Source: an uncultured Chitinophaga sp. (lineage in GTDB: Bacteria > Bacteroidota > Bacteroidia > Chitinophagales > Chitinophagaceae). From it: 64,000 nucleotides of DNA. Both the position numbers and the translations under genes were made by a program. The stretch spans positions 1 through 64,000 of the forward strand of contig NZ_CABHOU010000059.1 of the NCBI RefSeq assembly GCF_902168175.1. The letters are read 5' to 3'. Below are positions 44,962 to 53,652 of this stretch, one piece after another (the stretch's first letter is position 1; each line of letters begins with the position of its first letter). The notes below the pieces were generated by a model. That model was not told the origin of the DNA. It saw only the letters and a list, made by a program, of their open reading frames with translations, and ran no database searches.

Positions 44962-45453
44962 TTATCGCGGCAGCTCGATTACGTCCAGCTGCGATATATT
45001 GCCACTGTCCAACACAAACCGTACCAGCGTTTTCACCTTATGCCAACCCTGTTGCCCACAGGCACCCGGGTTGATATGCAGCAGGTTCAGTTTAGGATCG
45101 CGCACCACTTTGAGGATATGTGAGTGCCCGGTAATATAAAGATGCGGCGGATATTTTTCGAGGATGGGCTTAATAGCAGGTGCATAACGCCCCGGGTATC
45201 CACCAATATGGGTAATCCAGACCTTCACATCTTCGAGTATAAAACGGTTGATCTCGGGGTAACGCACACGAAGGTCGGCACCATCTATATTACCCCATAC
45301 GGCACGGAAAGGTTTGAAGGCCTCCAACTGGTCGGCCAGTTCAGCATTACCAATATCGCCGGCATGCCATATTTCATCAACCTGGTCAAAATATTTAAAC
45401 ACCTGCGGGTGCAGGTAATTGTGAGTGTCCGACATTAAACCGATGCGCTTCAT
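44962..45453 (-). CDS. YfcE/MJ0936-type metallophosphodiesterase
   Basis: The 163-residue cytoplasmic phosphoesterase has the full metal site: SDTHNYL (Asp9, His11), HAGDIGN, WGNIDGAD, THIGGYPGRY and TGHSH. Small bacterial members hydrolyse phosphodiesters in vitro, and the physiological substrate is generally unknown. It starts 21 bp past the hutG stop, so it may be transcribed with the hut operon, although no functional link is evident. Confidence 0.88.
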   Translation of the reverse strand: MKRIGLMSDTHNYLHPQVFKYFDQVDEIWHAGDIGNAELADQLEAFKPFRAVWGNIDGADLRVRYPEINRFILEDVKVWITHIGGYPGRYAPAIKPILEKYPPHLYITGHSHILKVVRDPKLNLLHINPGACGQQGWHKVKTLVRFVLDSGNISQLDVIELPR

Positions 45454-45474
45454 ATGAGCGGCAAGATAATTACT

Positions 45475-46464
45475 TTACTGCTGAAAATAAGCGCCCACCA
45501 CTTCAAATAACAGCGAGGCCGCCAGCTTAGCGGTACGGTTATCGAAGTCGTACGAGGGATTCAATTCTGCGATATCAACACCCGCCAGCTTGCCACTGTA
45601 CAGTATTTCGCGGTAACACTCGAGGAACAGCGCATCGGGCTGTATGCCGTTATAAGCGGTAGCGCTAACTCCCGGTGCAAAGGCAGCGGAAAATACATCG
45701 AGGCAGGTGGTGAGGTATACTTTTTCTACATTATCCAGGAAGAGGTGGATGTTGCGCAGCAGCGCCTCTCTTTTTAATACATGAAAATATTCGCCGGGCA
45801 GGTGCATAACACCCAGTGCATCGGCCGTATCAAAAAGCCGGCGGGTATTACTGTTTTGCTGGATGCCCAGGGCCAGGTAATGATAGGGCCTCTCTGTTTG
45901 TTTACAATCCTCTGCCAGTTGCCAGAAGCCAGTGCCAGAACTGGCGCCTTCCGTACCAGGTGCGCGGAGATCGAAGTGCGCATCGAAATTTATCAATCCT
46001 ATTTCTTCCTCATAACTATCGTAAATGCCACGCGCATGACCATACGTGATTTCGTGCCCACCACCCAGCAGCAGCGGCAGGTATCCGGCCGCTATGATCA
46101 GTTTAACAGCAGCGGCCAGTGCCTGTTGTGCGCTGGAAAGATCTTTGTCTAAACACACTACATCACCACCATCGATAAACAGGTGGCCTTCGAAATGTAC
46201 CGGGAAAGATGCACAACTGCGCCGCAATACCAGCGGGCCCTGTGATGCACCTGCACGGCCTTTATTACGGCGCACACCTTCATCGCTGGCAAAACCCATC
46301 AGCACAATACCCTTTTGCGAAGGAGCCAGTGCAGGCAAAACCTCCGTGCTTAAATCAACGGTCTGTATCACCTGGTGCCAGCGCAACAGCGAGGGATCAT
46401 TACCATCTACCCTGCCCTGCCAGTTTTCGCGCACGGGCGCTTTGTAATACGCTGACTTCATCAT
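45475..46464 (-). CDS. hutG: Formimidoylglutamase
   Basis: The enzyme hydrolyses N-formimidoyl-glutamate to glutamate and formamide, the last step of histidine degradation. I use the ATG at 46464, which overlaps the hutI stop as ATGA; an ATG ten codons upstream would extend into hutI. The ~329-residue ureohydrolase has the dimanganese motifs GGGHEITYGH, INFDAHFD and TTCLDVFSAAFAPG. It could be confused with agmatinase or arginase, but its place directly after hutH-hutU-hutI makes HutG by far the best call. Confidence 0.92.
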   Translation of the reverse strand: MMKSAYYKAPVRENWQGRVDGNDPSLLRWHQVIQTVDLSTEVLPALAPSQKGIVLMGFASDEGVRRNKGRAGASQGPLVLRRSCASFPVHFEGHLFIDGGDVVCLDKDLSSAQQALAAAVKLIIAAGYLPLLLGGGHEITYGHARGIYDSYEEEIGLINFDAHFDLRAPGTEGASSGTGFWQLAEDCKQTERPYHYLALGIQQNSNTRRLFDTADALGVMHLPGEYFHVLKREALLRNIHLFLDNVEKVYLTTCLDVFSAAFAPGVSATAYNGIQPDALFLECYREILYSGKLAGVDIAELNPSYDFDNRTAKLAASLLFEVVGAYFQQ

Positions 46465-47693
46465 AACATGGTGATTTTTTTCCCCCGCTTCCAAACGGTA
46501 ATGGGTTTCATTTTGCCCTGGTAGTATAAAATATCGCGGTAGTCGCTGGTGGCATATGCCTGAAAGTCGGCCTCCATGCCCACCTGTAGCGCACCTCTGT
46601 CTGTAAGACCAAGCGCTTTTGCAGCACGCACCGTAAGACCGGCATACGTTTCTGCCGCACTCAGCTTTTCTGCGGCGCTGATCACCGCCGCCTGCATCAG
46701 CAAGTCACCCATAGGCGCCGAACCAGGATTCCAGTCGCTCGCTATGGCCACACTGGCCCCGGCATCCAATAAACGGCGGGCAGGAGCATACGGCATACCA
46801 AGGCCTAAGGAGGCTCCGGGAAGTACCACCGCTACCGTATCCGAACCAGCCAGTAATGCGATCTCCTTATCTCCACTGGCTTCGAGGTGGTCGGCCGACA
46901 AGGCTTTTACCTTTACGGCTACCTCCGTTCCCTGTGCGGTAAACTGATCGGCATGTACAGTGATATCAAATCCCATCTCAGAGGCGGCCTGCAGAAACGG
47001 AGTGGCTACGCTGGCGGTGAAGGCCGTTTCTTCGATGAATATATCTACCCGTTTTGTTAAATCATTTTCCTTCAGCAACGGCAGCAGTTCATGCAATACC
47101 CATTGCAGGTAATCTTGCTCCGATCCTTCAAAGTCGCGCGGTTTCATGTGTGCGGCCAGGCAGGTGGAAATCAACGTGGAAGGCGTATGAAAAGCCGCGA
47201 TGGCAATAGCGCGCAGCATCTTTATTTCAGATGCCATATCCAGTCCGTAACCGCTCTTCACTTCTATCGTGGTAACCCCTTCCTGGAAGTGACGGTTGGC
47301 GCGCTGTACGGTACTCTCCATCAGCGTCACCTCTTTTACTTCGCGGGTTTTGGTTACCGAGTCCCATATACCACCGCCTGCGCGGGCAATATCCAGGTAC
47401 GACTTTCCCGCTATCCGCATGGCATAATCGCGGCTGCGGGTGCCGTCGAAACAGATGTGTGTATGGCAGTCGACAAAGCCCGGTAACAATACAGATGGCT
47501 GCATGGGTTTATCCATATCAATATCCGGATGGGCAGCCAGGAGATCGTCGTAAGCGCCTATCGCTACTATCTTTCCATCATCTGTTACCACACCGCCGTT
47601 TTCTATAATTTCCAGTTGCCCGTCCTGCAATGCTCCTTTAAGCGGCAGGCCGGCCATGGTGAGTATTTGTGCAAATGGTCCTGTTAAACGCAT
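46461..47693 (-). CDS. hutI: Imidazolonepropionase
   Basis: The 410-residue amidohydrolase opens the imidazolone ring to give N-formimidoyl-glutamate. It has the metal-binding FVDCHTHICFDGTRSRDY, the substrate segment GGGIWDSVTKTRE, VDIFIEETAF, HADQFTAQG and IASDWNPGS (Asp ligand). Length is normal. It is 8 bp from hutU and overlaps hutG by 4 bp, consistent with a coupled operon. Confidence 0.96.
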   Translation of the reverse strand: MRLTGPFAQILTMAGLPLKGALQDGQLEIIENGGVVTDDGKIVAIGAYDDLLAAHPDIDMDKPMQPSVLLPGFVDCHTHICFDGTRSRDYAMRIAGKSYLDIARAGGGIWDSVTKTREVKEVTLMESTVQRANRHFQEGVTTIEVKSGYGLDMASEIKMLRAIAIAAFHTPSTLISTCLAAHMKPRDFEGSEQDYLQWVLHELLPLLKENDLTKRVDIFIEETAFTASVATPFLQAASEMGFDITVHADQFTAQGTEVAVKVKALSADHLEASGDKEIALLAGSDTVAVVLPGASLGLGMPYAPARRLLDAGASVAIASDWNPGSAPMGDLLMQAAVISAAEKLSAAETYAGLTVRAAKALGLTDRGALQVGMEADFQAYATSDYRDILYYQGKMKPITVWKRGKKITML

Positions 47694-47701
47694 GCGCTAA
47701 A

Positions 47702-49372
47702 TTAAAACTGTAGATTGAAATCCTGCTGCCATTGTTGTGCTTTTTCGTAACCAGCATCGGCATGCCTGAAAATACCCAGTGCCGGGTCGTTGTGCAGTAC
47801 CCGGGTAAGACAGGCGGCTGCACGATCGGTACCATCGGCCAATACCACCATACCCGCATGCTGCGAATACCCCATACCTACACCACCGCCATGGTGGAAC
47901 GATACCCAGGTAGCGCCGCCGGCGGTGTTAGACATCAGGTTGAGTAAAGTCCAGTCAGATACAGCATCAGAGCCATCCTTCATGGCCTCTGTTTCGCGGT
48001 TAGGCGAGGCAACAGAGCCGCAGTCGAGGTGATCGCGGCCAATAACGATGGGCGCCTTCACCTTACCGGTGCGCACCAGCTCATTAAATATCAGGCCCGC
48101 CTTTTCCCTTTCGCCCATGCCTAACCAGCATATACGGGCGGGGAGGCCCTGGAACGCCACACGCTCCTGCGCTTTCTGCAACCAGTTATGTAAAGGTTTG
48201 TTATCCGGAAAAGCTTCCATCAACGCACGGTCGGTGGTGTATATATCTTCCGGATCGCCGCTTAAGGCTACCCAGCGGAACGGGCCTTTACCTTCGCAGA
48301 ACAGCGGGCGTATGTAAGCGGGTGTAAAACCGGGAAAGTTAAATGCATTGGGCTCACCCCCTTCGCGGGCAAACTCGCGCAGGTTATTACCATAATCAAA
48401 TGTAACGGCACCACGCTGCTGCATCTCCAGCATAAACCCAACATGGCGCGCCATGCTTTGCAGGCTGCGTTGTTTGTAGGCCGCTGCATCTGCCTTACGT
48501 AAATCCGCTGCTTCCTGCAAACTCATGCCATTCGGAATATACCCGTTAATCGGATCGTGTGCAGAAGTTTGGTCGGTAAGGATATCGGGGATGATATTAT
48601 CCTTCAGTAAACGCTCCAGCAGATCGCCCGCATCCATCACCACACCAATAGAAATAGCTTCCCCTTTGGCTTTAGCGTCCATGGCCCATGCAATAGCTTC
48701 TTCGTACGAATGCGTCATGCGGTCGATGTACTTTGTATCGATACGTTTCTGGATGCGCGTAGCATCAACATCGGCACCCAGGAAAGTAGCACCTGCCATG
48801 GTAGCGGCCAGTGGCTGTGCGCCACCCATACCGCCGATACCGGCCGTTACCAGCAGTTTGCCGGACAGGCTATTGTTAAAGTGCTGGCGACCGCATTCCA
48901 CAAAGGTTTCGTAAGTACCCTGCAATATGCCCTGCGTGCCGATATAGATCCAGCTACCTGCGGTCATTTGTCCGTACATCATCAGTCCTTTCGCACGCAG
49001 TTCATTAAAGTGTTCCCAGGTAGCCCACTTCGGCACCAGGTTACTGTTAGCCAGCAATACACGTGGCGCCTGCGGATGCGTGCGTACGATACCCACCGGT
49101 TTACCCGATTGTACCAGCAGCGAATGCTCATCATCCAGCTGTAAAAGTATTTCAATGATCTTCTGTAAAGCTTCCCTGTTGCGGGCGGCCTGACCAATAC
49201 CACCGTACACCACCAGCTCATCCGGGTTCTCGGCTACTTCGTGATCGAGGTTATTGAGCAGCATGCGTAACGGTGCTTCTGTTTGCCAGGATAGGGCATT
49301 GAGCTGTGTGCCGCGCGGGGCTTTATAGTGCGGGTGTGCCGCGTAAGTATTAAGAAAGTCGGAATGTTTCAT
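47702..49372 (-). CDS. hutU: Urocanate hydratase
   Basis: The 556-residue NAD-dependent enzyme converts urocanate to imidazolone propionate. Characteristic segments: [58 protein letters not shown] with the NAD-binding glycines, DQTSAHDP, and [18 protein letters not shown] with the conserved Cys. Its start overlaps the hutH 3' end by 23 bp. Confidence 0.97.
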   Translation of the reverse strand: MKHSDFLNTYAAHPHYKAPRGTQLNALSWQTEAPLRMLLNNLDHEVAENPDELVVYGGIGQAARNREALQKIIEILLQLDDEHSLLVQSGKPVGIVRTHPQAPRVLLANSNLVPKWATWEHFNELRAKGLMMYGQMTAGSWIYIGTQGILQGTYETFVECGRQHFNNSLSGKLLVTAGIGGMGGAQPLAATMAGATFLGADVDATRIQKRIDTKYIDRMTHSYEEAIAWAMDAKAKGEAISIGVVMDAGDLLERLLKDNIIPDILTDQTSAHDPINGYIPNGMSLQEAADLRKADAAAYKQRSLQSMARHVGFMLEMQQRGAVTFDYGNNLREFAREGGEPNAFNFPGFTPAYIRPLFCEGKGPFRWVALSGDPEDIYTTDRALMEAFPDNKPLHNWLQKAQERVAFQGLPARICWLGMGEREKAGLIFNELVRTGKVKAPIVIGRDHLDCGSVASPNRETEAMKDGSDAVSDWTLLNLMSNTAGGATWVSFHHGGGVGMGYSQHAGMVVLADGTDRAAACLTRVLHNDPALGIFRHADAGYEKAQQWQQDFNLQF

Positions 49373-50918
49373 GATAAAGTCCGTTAAGGTCTATTTGTTG
49401 TGAATGGGCCACGTGGTTAGCTACACGAACGATGGAATGATCGGCCACGATGGTATGTAGAGCTTTGATATCAGTGGCGAAGATGCGGTCGGCAGATGCG
49501 AAACTTACCTTTTCGCGGGTGAAGCGATGTACCGCTTCAATGATGGCCGCCGAGCGGAGCGGCCGCCTGAAATCCACCGCCTGTGCGGCGTACAGGAGTT
49601 CAACGGCCAGTATGTATTCAAGGTTGCCCAGTACCTGGTGCAGTTTACGACCGCTGATAGAGCCCATCGACACATGATCTTCCTGCCCCAGGGAGGTAGG
49701 CACGCTATCGGCACTGGCCGGGAAACACAATGTTTTATTCTCTGTTACCAGCGCGGCAGTAGTATACTGCGGGATCATAAAACCAGAGTTCAGGCCGGCA
49801 TCCTGTATCAGTAATTTAGGCAGGCCATAACGACCTTCAATCATCATATAACAACGCCTGTCGCTGATGTTGCCCAGTTCTGCGGCGGCTACAGTGGCGT
49901 AATCCAGCGGCAGTGCCAGTGGCTGACCGTGAAAGTTACCGCCACTGATAGTGTCTTCGGCGGAGAAGATGATCGGGTTATCCGTCACCGCATTCAGTTC
50001 TATCGTAGTCAGTTCCTCCAGGTGTTTCCAGGCAGTACGCGAAGCGCCGTGTACCTGCGGCATACAGCGAAGTGAGTACGGGTCCTGCACACGACCGCAG
50101 TCTATATGCGAAGCCATGATCTCCGAAGTTTCCAGCATCGTTTTTAAACGGTGCGCTACCAACTGGTTACCTTTAAACGGACGGATATCGTGCAGGCGTG
50201 GATCGAAAGGTTTGTGCGTGCCCATCAGTCCTTCGAGCGACATAGCACCAATGATGTCCGCAGCTTCGAGCAGGTTATGGAAACGTTGTACCGCTTTCAC
50301 AGCGTGGGCGAGTATGAACTGTGTACCGTTAATCAGCGCCAGGCCTTCTTTGGGGCCTAACGATACCGGCTGCAAACCGTTCTGCTGCAATACTTCCCCC
50401 GCCGCCATCTTCTGCCCCTTATACCAAACTTCTCCCAACCCGATTAAAGGCAGAAAGAGATGTGATAAAGGCGCCAGATCGCCCGAAGCGCCCACAGAAC
50501 CTTTCTCCGGTACCAGCGGTGTAACGTGATGATCGATATGCCAGATGATACGTTCGATGGTTTGCAGGCTGGCACCCGAGTAACCCTGCGCCAGGGCATG
50601 CACTTTACAGATAAGCATGAGGCGCGCAATCTCTTCGGCAATGGGTTCGCCTACGCCTACACTATGACTTTGCAGGATGTTGTATTGCAGTTTACGGGTA
50701 TCCTCTTCCGATATCTTCGTATCGCAAAGCGGCCCGAAGCCGGTGTTTATACCGTACACCGTGGTATGCTGTGCAACAATTTCCTGTACATAACCGTGGC
50801 TGGCCTTAATACGCCCGGCCGTTTCATCTGTAATTACACCTTTGATATGACCCGCTGCTATTGCCAGTGCTTTTGCTACCGTAAGCTGGCCGGAACCATA
50901 ATGGAATACCTGGTCCAT
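49350..50918 (-). CDS. hutH: Histidine ammonia-lyase
   Basis: The 522-residue enzyme deaminates histidine to urocanate. The MIO cofactor-forming triad is Ala144-Ser145-Gly146 in [14 protein letters not shown]. Also visible are the active-site Tyr in YGINTGFG (55-62), GLALINGTQ and the [13 protein letters not shown] segment. Length is typical. It starts 5 bp after the MarR gene and overlaps hutU, so it is the first structural gene of the operon. Confidence 0.97.
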   Translation of the reverse strand: MDQVFHYGSGQLTVAKALAIAAGHIKGVITDETAGRIKASHGYVQEIVAQHTTVYGINTGFGPLCDTKISEEDTRKLQYNILQSHSVGVGEPIAEEIARLMLICKVHALAQGYSGASLQTIERIIWHIDHHVTPLVPEKGSVGASGDLAPLSHLFLPLIGLGEVWYKGQKMAAGEVLQQNGLQPVSLGPKEGLALINGTQFILAHAVKAVQRFHNLLEAADIIGAMSLEGLMGTHKPFDPRLHDIRPFKGNQLVAHRLKTMLETSEIMASHIDCGRVQDPYSLRCMPQVHGASRTAWKHLEELTTIELNAVTDNPIIFSAEDTISGGNFHGQPLALPLDYATVAAAELGNISDRRCYMMIEGRYGLPKLLIQDAGLNSGFMIPQYTTAALVTENKTLCFPASADSVPTSLGQEDHVSMGSISGRKLHQVLGNLEYILAVELLYAAQAVDFRRPLRSAAIIEAVHRFTREKVSFASADRIFATDIKALHTIVADHSIVRVANHVAHSQQIDLNGLYHETFRLS

Positions 50919-50923
50919 GTTGA

Positions 50924-51409
50924 TTATTTTTCGAGTTCTTTAAATATCCTGTCGGAAAGGGATTGTTGTGTAAGAGAGGCTTCGAGGCCGGAGAGCGCCT
51001 GTAGTAAGAGTTTGCTGTGTTCATCTTCCTCCGCTACGTTCTTCATGATCACGGCAATAGCCTCCCATATGGGTTTCACGGTGGCCAGTAATGCTTTGCC
51101 CTTCACGGTAAAGGTCACCAGTTGCCGCCTGCCATCTTCCTCACACTTCTGCGTTTTTACCAGGCCCTTCTTTTTTAACCCGGCAATTAACTGACTAACG
51201 GCCGAATGCGACACTTCCAGTTTCGTGGCGATTTCCATCAGCGTTAGCGAAGGCTGTTCCGCAAGCAGGTAAAACACCGGGAACCAGCTGGCATCAAACG
51301 GGATGCCTTCGTACTCGTACACTTTATTGACCTCTGCGAGAAAGTACTCGCTAAGACGGCGAAGGCGCGTACCAAAAATCAGGTAACCAAGAGAAGGGTA
51401 AAAACTCAT
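50924..51409 (-). CDS. MarR family regulator of the hut operon
   Basis: The 161-residue winged-helix protein has a dimerisation helix at the N-terminus (LIFGTRLRRLSEYFL), the DNA-binding TLMEIATKLEVSHSAVSQLI helix-turn-helix, and the wing KCEEDGRRQLVTFT with the conserved D-x-R-R. It is the first gene of marR-hutH-hutU-hutI-hutG, 5 bp from hutH. A 22-bp near-perfect palindrome overlaps the predicted promoter 9 bp before its ATG. I infer that it represses the operon and is released by histidine or urocanate; proteobacteria use HutC (GntR type) and Bacillus HutP for this job. Confidence 0.85.
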   Translation of the reverse strand: MSFYPSLGYLIFGTRLRRLSEYFLAEVNKVYEYEGIPFDASWFPVFYLLAEQPSLTLMEIATKLEVSHSAVSQLIAGLKKKGLVKTQKCEEDGRRQLVTFTVKGKALLATVKPIWEAIAVIMKNVAEEDEHSKLLLQALSGLEASLTQQSLSDRIFKELEK

Positions 51410-51417
51410 GTTCGTAA

Positions 51418-51449
51418 ATTATATAAGCACTTATACAATTACAATATTA
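51418..51449 (-). promoter_or_regulatory. hut promoter with 22-bp palindromic operator candidate
   Basis: The palindrome ATTnTATAAG-CA-CTTATAnAAT spans 51418-51439. On the minus strand a -7-like TAATATTG (51449-51442) lies just upstream, placing the start of transcription inside the palindrome, as expected for MarR autorepression. Confidence 0.6.
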
Positions 51450-51503
51450 GGGAATTTACAGAACATGAAAGAAAAAAATGGGACAAGCTGGGGAACAAAG
51501 CCC

Positions 51504-51573
51504 AGCCGCCGTTGTGTCACTCCCTTCAACTGCATCAATACTAATGATCAGCTTCCCGGGCGGTGTATATACC
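51504..51573 (+). repeat. Dispersed intergenic repeat, two-part copy
   Basis: Core 51504-51528 is identical over 25 bp to 37106-37130. The second block GGGCGGTGTATATACC follows at 51558-51573. Confidence 0.8.
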
Positions 51574-52026
51574 ACGCGCCACACCTCTGCAGATCGTTCA
51601 CCACGGCGGCAGGCAATGACCCTGTAAAGGCCGCTGCTTTTATCCATCTTTTAAACCAATATGTCAAAGAACTTCGTGGGTTTGGCATGGGCGGCTTTTC
51701 CGCCCGGTACTGTCCCACAACCCTGTTCAGAAGCATCTTTCGACGGCCTGCCAGGGCTATAAATACTGACGAACAGATCCTTTTGATCGTTCGAAAAACA
51801 AAGGTACGGTCGTGAAATGCCGATTTGGCGGACAATGGGGTGAAGCATATAGAAGCTTGGGACGAAGGATAGAGAAGCCTGGGACGAAGCCCCCTGCATT
51901 CCGCTGTAAGCCTCTGCCAGCAAGGGAATACACCGAATAGTAAATATATAAATATAAAGAATAATGAAAATCAATCCACTGACTTCCGGTAGCCATAGGG
52001 AGTATTATGCAACATATGGCGAAGGT

Positions 52027-52120
52027 ATATCGATCCTATATCGATCCTATAATAGCCGTCACCACCAGCGCGGGTTTCAGCGAAAATGGATATAGGATCG
52101 ATAAAGGATCGATATAGGAT
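52027..52120. repeat. 25-bp inverted repeat built of ATCGATCCTAT units
   Basis: The left arm (52027-52051) contains ATCGATCCTAT twice; the right arm (52091-52115) is its reverse complement with one mismatch, and another ATAGGAT follows to 52120. The loop is 39 nt. The element is not next to a T tract, so it is not a simple terminator. Confidence 0.75.
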
Positions 52121-52149
52121 GAGCGATGGGAAATGGAACTTCCGGGAAT

Positions 52150-52179
52150 AACAAAGCCGTTCGTGTTTCCACGAACGGC
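52150..52179 (-). terminator. Terminator after SET gene
   Basis: GCCGTTCGTG pairs perfectly with CACGAACGGC over 4 nt; the minus-strand side continues TTTGTTATT, 20 bp past the SET stop. Confidence 0.8.
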
Positions 52180-52198
52180 ATAAGTAATATGGAGTATA

Positions 52199-52600
52199 CT
52201 ATACTTTCTTCTTAGCTTTCTTTACATCGAACCAAACGGGAGAGTCGTCTTCCACATCGCCGTTATAGTTGATGAACAGCTCCTCCCCTTTTTTGATAGC
52301 ACGGCGGGTAATGATGCTCATGGTTTCTTCTTTGAAGTCCATTTCATACTCGCAGTTAGGTTCGTAAGCGTGGTTGTAAACAGAACAGAAACCCAGCGCT
52401 ACGCAGGATTTAGTTTCCTTTTTACCCCAGAGAAAAATGTAGTTGTGCAGGAATGTTTTATCAACCTTTTCGGTATCGTCGTACGATAATACCAGCACAG
52501 GAGATGTTTCGATACGGGTGCCTGCCGGAATGCGCTGACTGGTGTAAACACCACGACCCTTGCCGGGTGACTTTTCGATGTACAAGTATGGCTTGATCAT
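52199..52600 (-). CDS. SET domain protein
   Basis: Starting at the ATG at 52600 gives 133 residues, a minimal SET domain: KSPGKGRGVYTSQRIPAGT at the N-terminus, the SAM/knot motif YNHAYEPNC, and GEELFINYNGD at the C-terminus. A frame extension of 15 codons upstream adds a hydrophobic stretch unlike the family and is rejected. SET proteins are protein-lysine methyltransferases; short bacterial versions are mostly uncharacterised, and the usual post-SET cysteines are absent. The lysine-rich tail (KKAKKKV) is notable. It is transcribed alone and divergent from the bestrophin gene. Confidence 0.85.
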   Translation of the reverse strand: MIKPYLYIEKSPGKGRGVYTSQRIPAGTRIETSPVLVLSYDDTEKVDKTFLHNYIFLWGKKETKSCVALGFCSVYNHAYEPNCEYEMDFKEETMSIITRRAIKKGEELFINYNGDVEDDSPVWFDVKKAKKKV

Positions 52601-52701
52601 AATTAAGATAAAGAGCTTCGCGCCCTTAGGGGCGTAAAGTAACATTAAACAAACAAGTTATCAAAATTTCATTGTTTAACGACAAATCCCAAAACCCTTT
52701 A

Positions 52702-52709
52702 TATTTTTG
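52702..52709 (+). promoter_or_regulatory. -7 element TATTTTTG of bestrophin gene
   Basis: A perfect TAnnTTTG 19 nt before the ATG at 52729; it lies inside the longer frame starting at 52672 and so argues for the downstream start. Confidence 0.5.
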
Positions 52710-52728
52710 CGCAAACAATGATCGTGGT

Positions 52729-53598
52729 ATGATTAACTATAACCCTAAAGAGTGGTTCACTTTTATATTCAGGTTACATAAGGCAGATACCGTACGGAAG
52801 TTAGCCCCGTTGTCTATCGCCCTTGCGGCTTATTCTGCCCTGGTAGCCTATCTTGAACTAAATGTATTCAAACTCTCGGATAATAGTCATTTAAAGAACA
52901 TAGTACTGATGCACGGCCTGCTGGGCTTTGTGATATCGTTATTACTCGTGTTCCGTACCAATACTGCTTACGACCGCTGGTGGGAGGGCCGCAGGCAATG
53001 GGGTACGTTGGTGAACATGAGCCGCAGCTTAGCTATCAAACTACAGGCCATTCTACCGGAGGGCCATCATGCACGTAAGTTCTTTCGTAATATGATCCCT
53101 AATTACGCCTTTGCACTGAAGCAACACCTGCGTAATCAATTCCACCCTGGCGAACTGGAACTGGACGGACATGAGGAAACCATTACCCATGAGAAACACG
53201 TGCCTAACCAGTTAGCGGCCCAGATGGCAAAGAAGGTACAACAATTGTATGCGGAAGGAGTGCTGACGGGCGACCATCTCATCACCATAAATGAGGAGAT
53301 CCGTTCGTTTACAGAGGTATGTGGCGCCTGCGAACGTATTAAAAACAGTCCCATCCCCTTTTCGTATAGTGTATTCATTAAGAAGTTCATCTTCTTTTAT
53401 GTAATGACGCTGCCACTGGGTTATGTGTTTAGCGTGGGTTACATCATCATACCCATGATCGTTTTTATATTTTATGTACTGGCCAGCCTGGAACTGATCG
53501 CAGAGGAAATTGAAGACCCTTTTGGCGCGGATGCCAACGATCTTCCTACAGACACCATCTGTAATAACATCCGCCTGCACGTGCAGCAGGTACTGTAA
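52729..53598 (+). CDS. Bestrophin/UPF0187 family membrane protein
   Basis: The 289-residue product (start 52729, downstream of the -7 element) has the bacterial bestrophin layout: an N-terminal MINYNPKEWFTFIFRL, membrane helices near APLSIALAAYSALVAYL and LMHGLLGFVISLLLVF, the signature RTNTAYDRWWEGRRQWG, a helical cytoplasmic part, two more membrane helices, and the conserved DPFGADANDLPTD near the C-terminus. Bacterial homologues form pentameric channels, cation-selective in the Klebsiella case. Ion selectivity here is unknown. The gene lies 54 bp upstream of mgtE. Confidence 0.9.
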   Translation: MINYNPKEWFTFIFRLHKADTVRKLAPLSIALAAYSALVAYLELNVFKLSDNSHLKNIVLMHGLLGFVISLLLVFRTNTAYDRWWEGRRQWGTLVNMSRSLAIKLQAILPEGHHARKFFRNMIPNYAFALKQHLRNQFHPGELELDGHEETITHEKHVPNQLAAQMAKKVQQLYAEGVLTGDHLITINEEIRSFTEVCGACERIKNSPIPFSYSVFIKKFIFFYVMTLPLGYVFSVGYIIIPMIVFIFYVLASLELIAEEIEDPFGADANDLPTDTICNNIRLHVQQVL

Positions 53599-53652
53599 CC
53601 AGCAAACACGCCCGCTGATTATTTATGCTTATTTTCGCGAAGTGTCAGGTTT

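Larger units (their letters stand above)
51410..52198. other. 789-bp gap with several repeats
   Basis: No gene supported. It holds the hut operator, a copy of the dispersed repeat (51504-51573), a 17-bp direct repeat at 22-bp period (51851-51889), the 25-bp inverted repeat (52027-52120) and the SET gene terminator (52150-52179). The plus-strand frame at 51408-51815 runs through the repeat and lacks protein-like features. Confidence 0.7.

Noticed and set aside
51408..51815. A 135-codon plus-strand frame after the hut operator
   Set aside because: It runs through the dispersed repeat and the operator, has no domain-like pattern and no promoter of its own.
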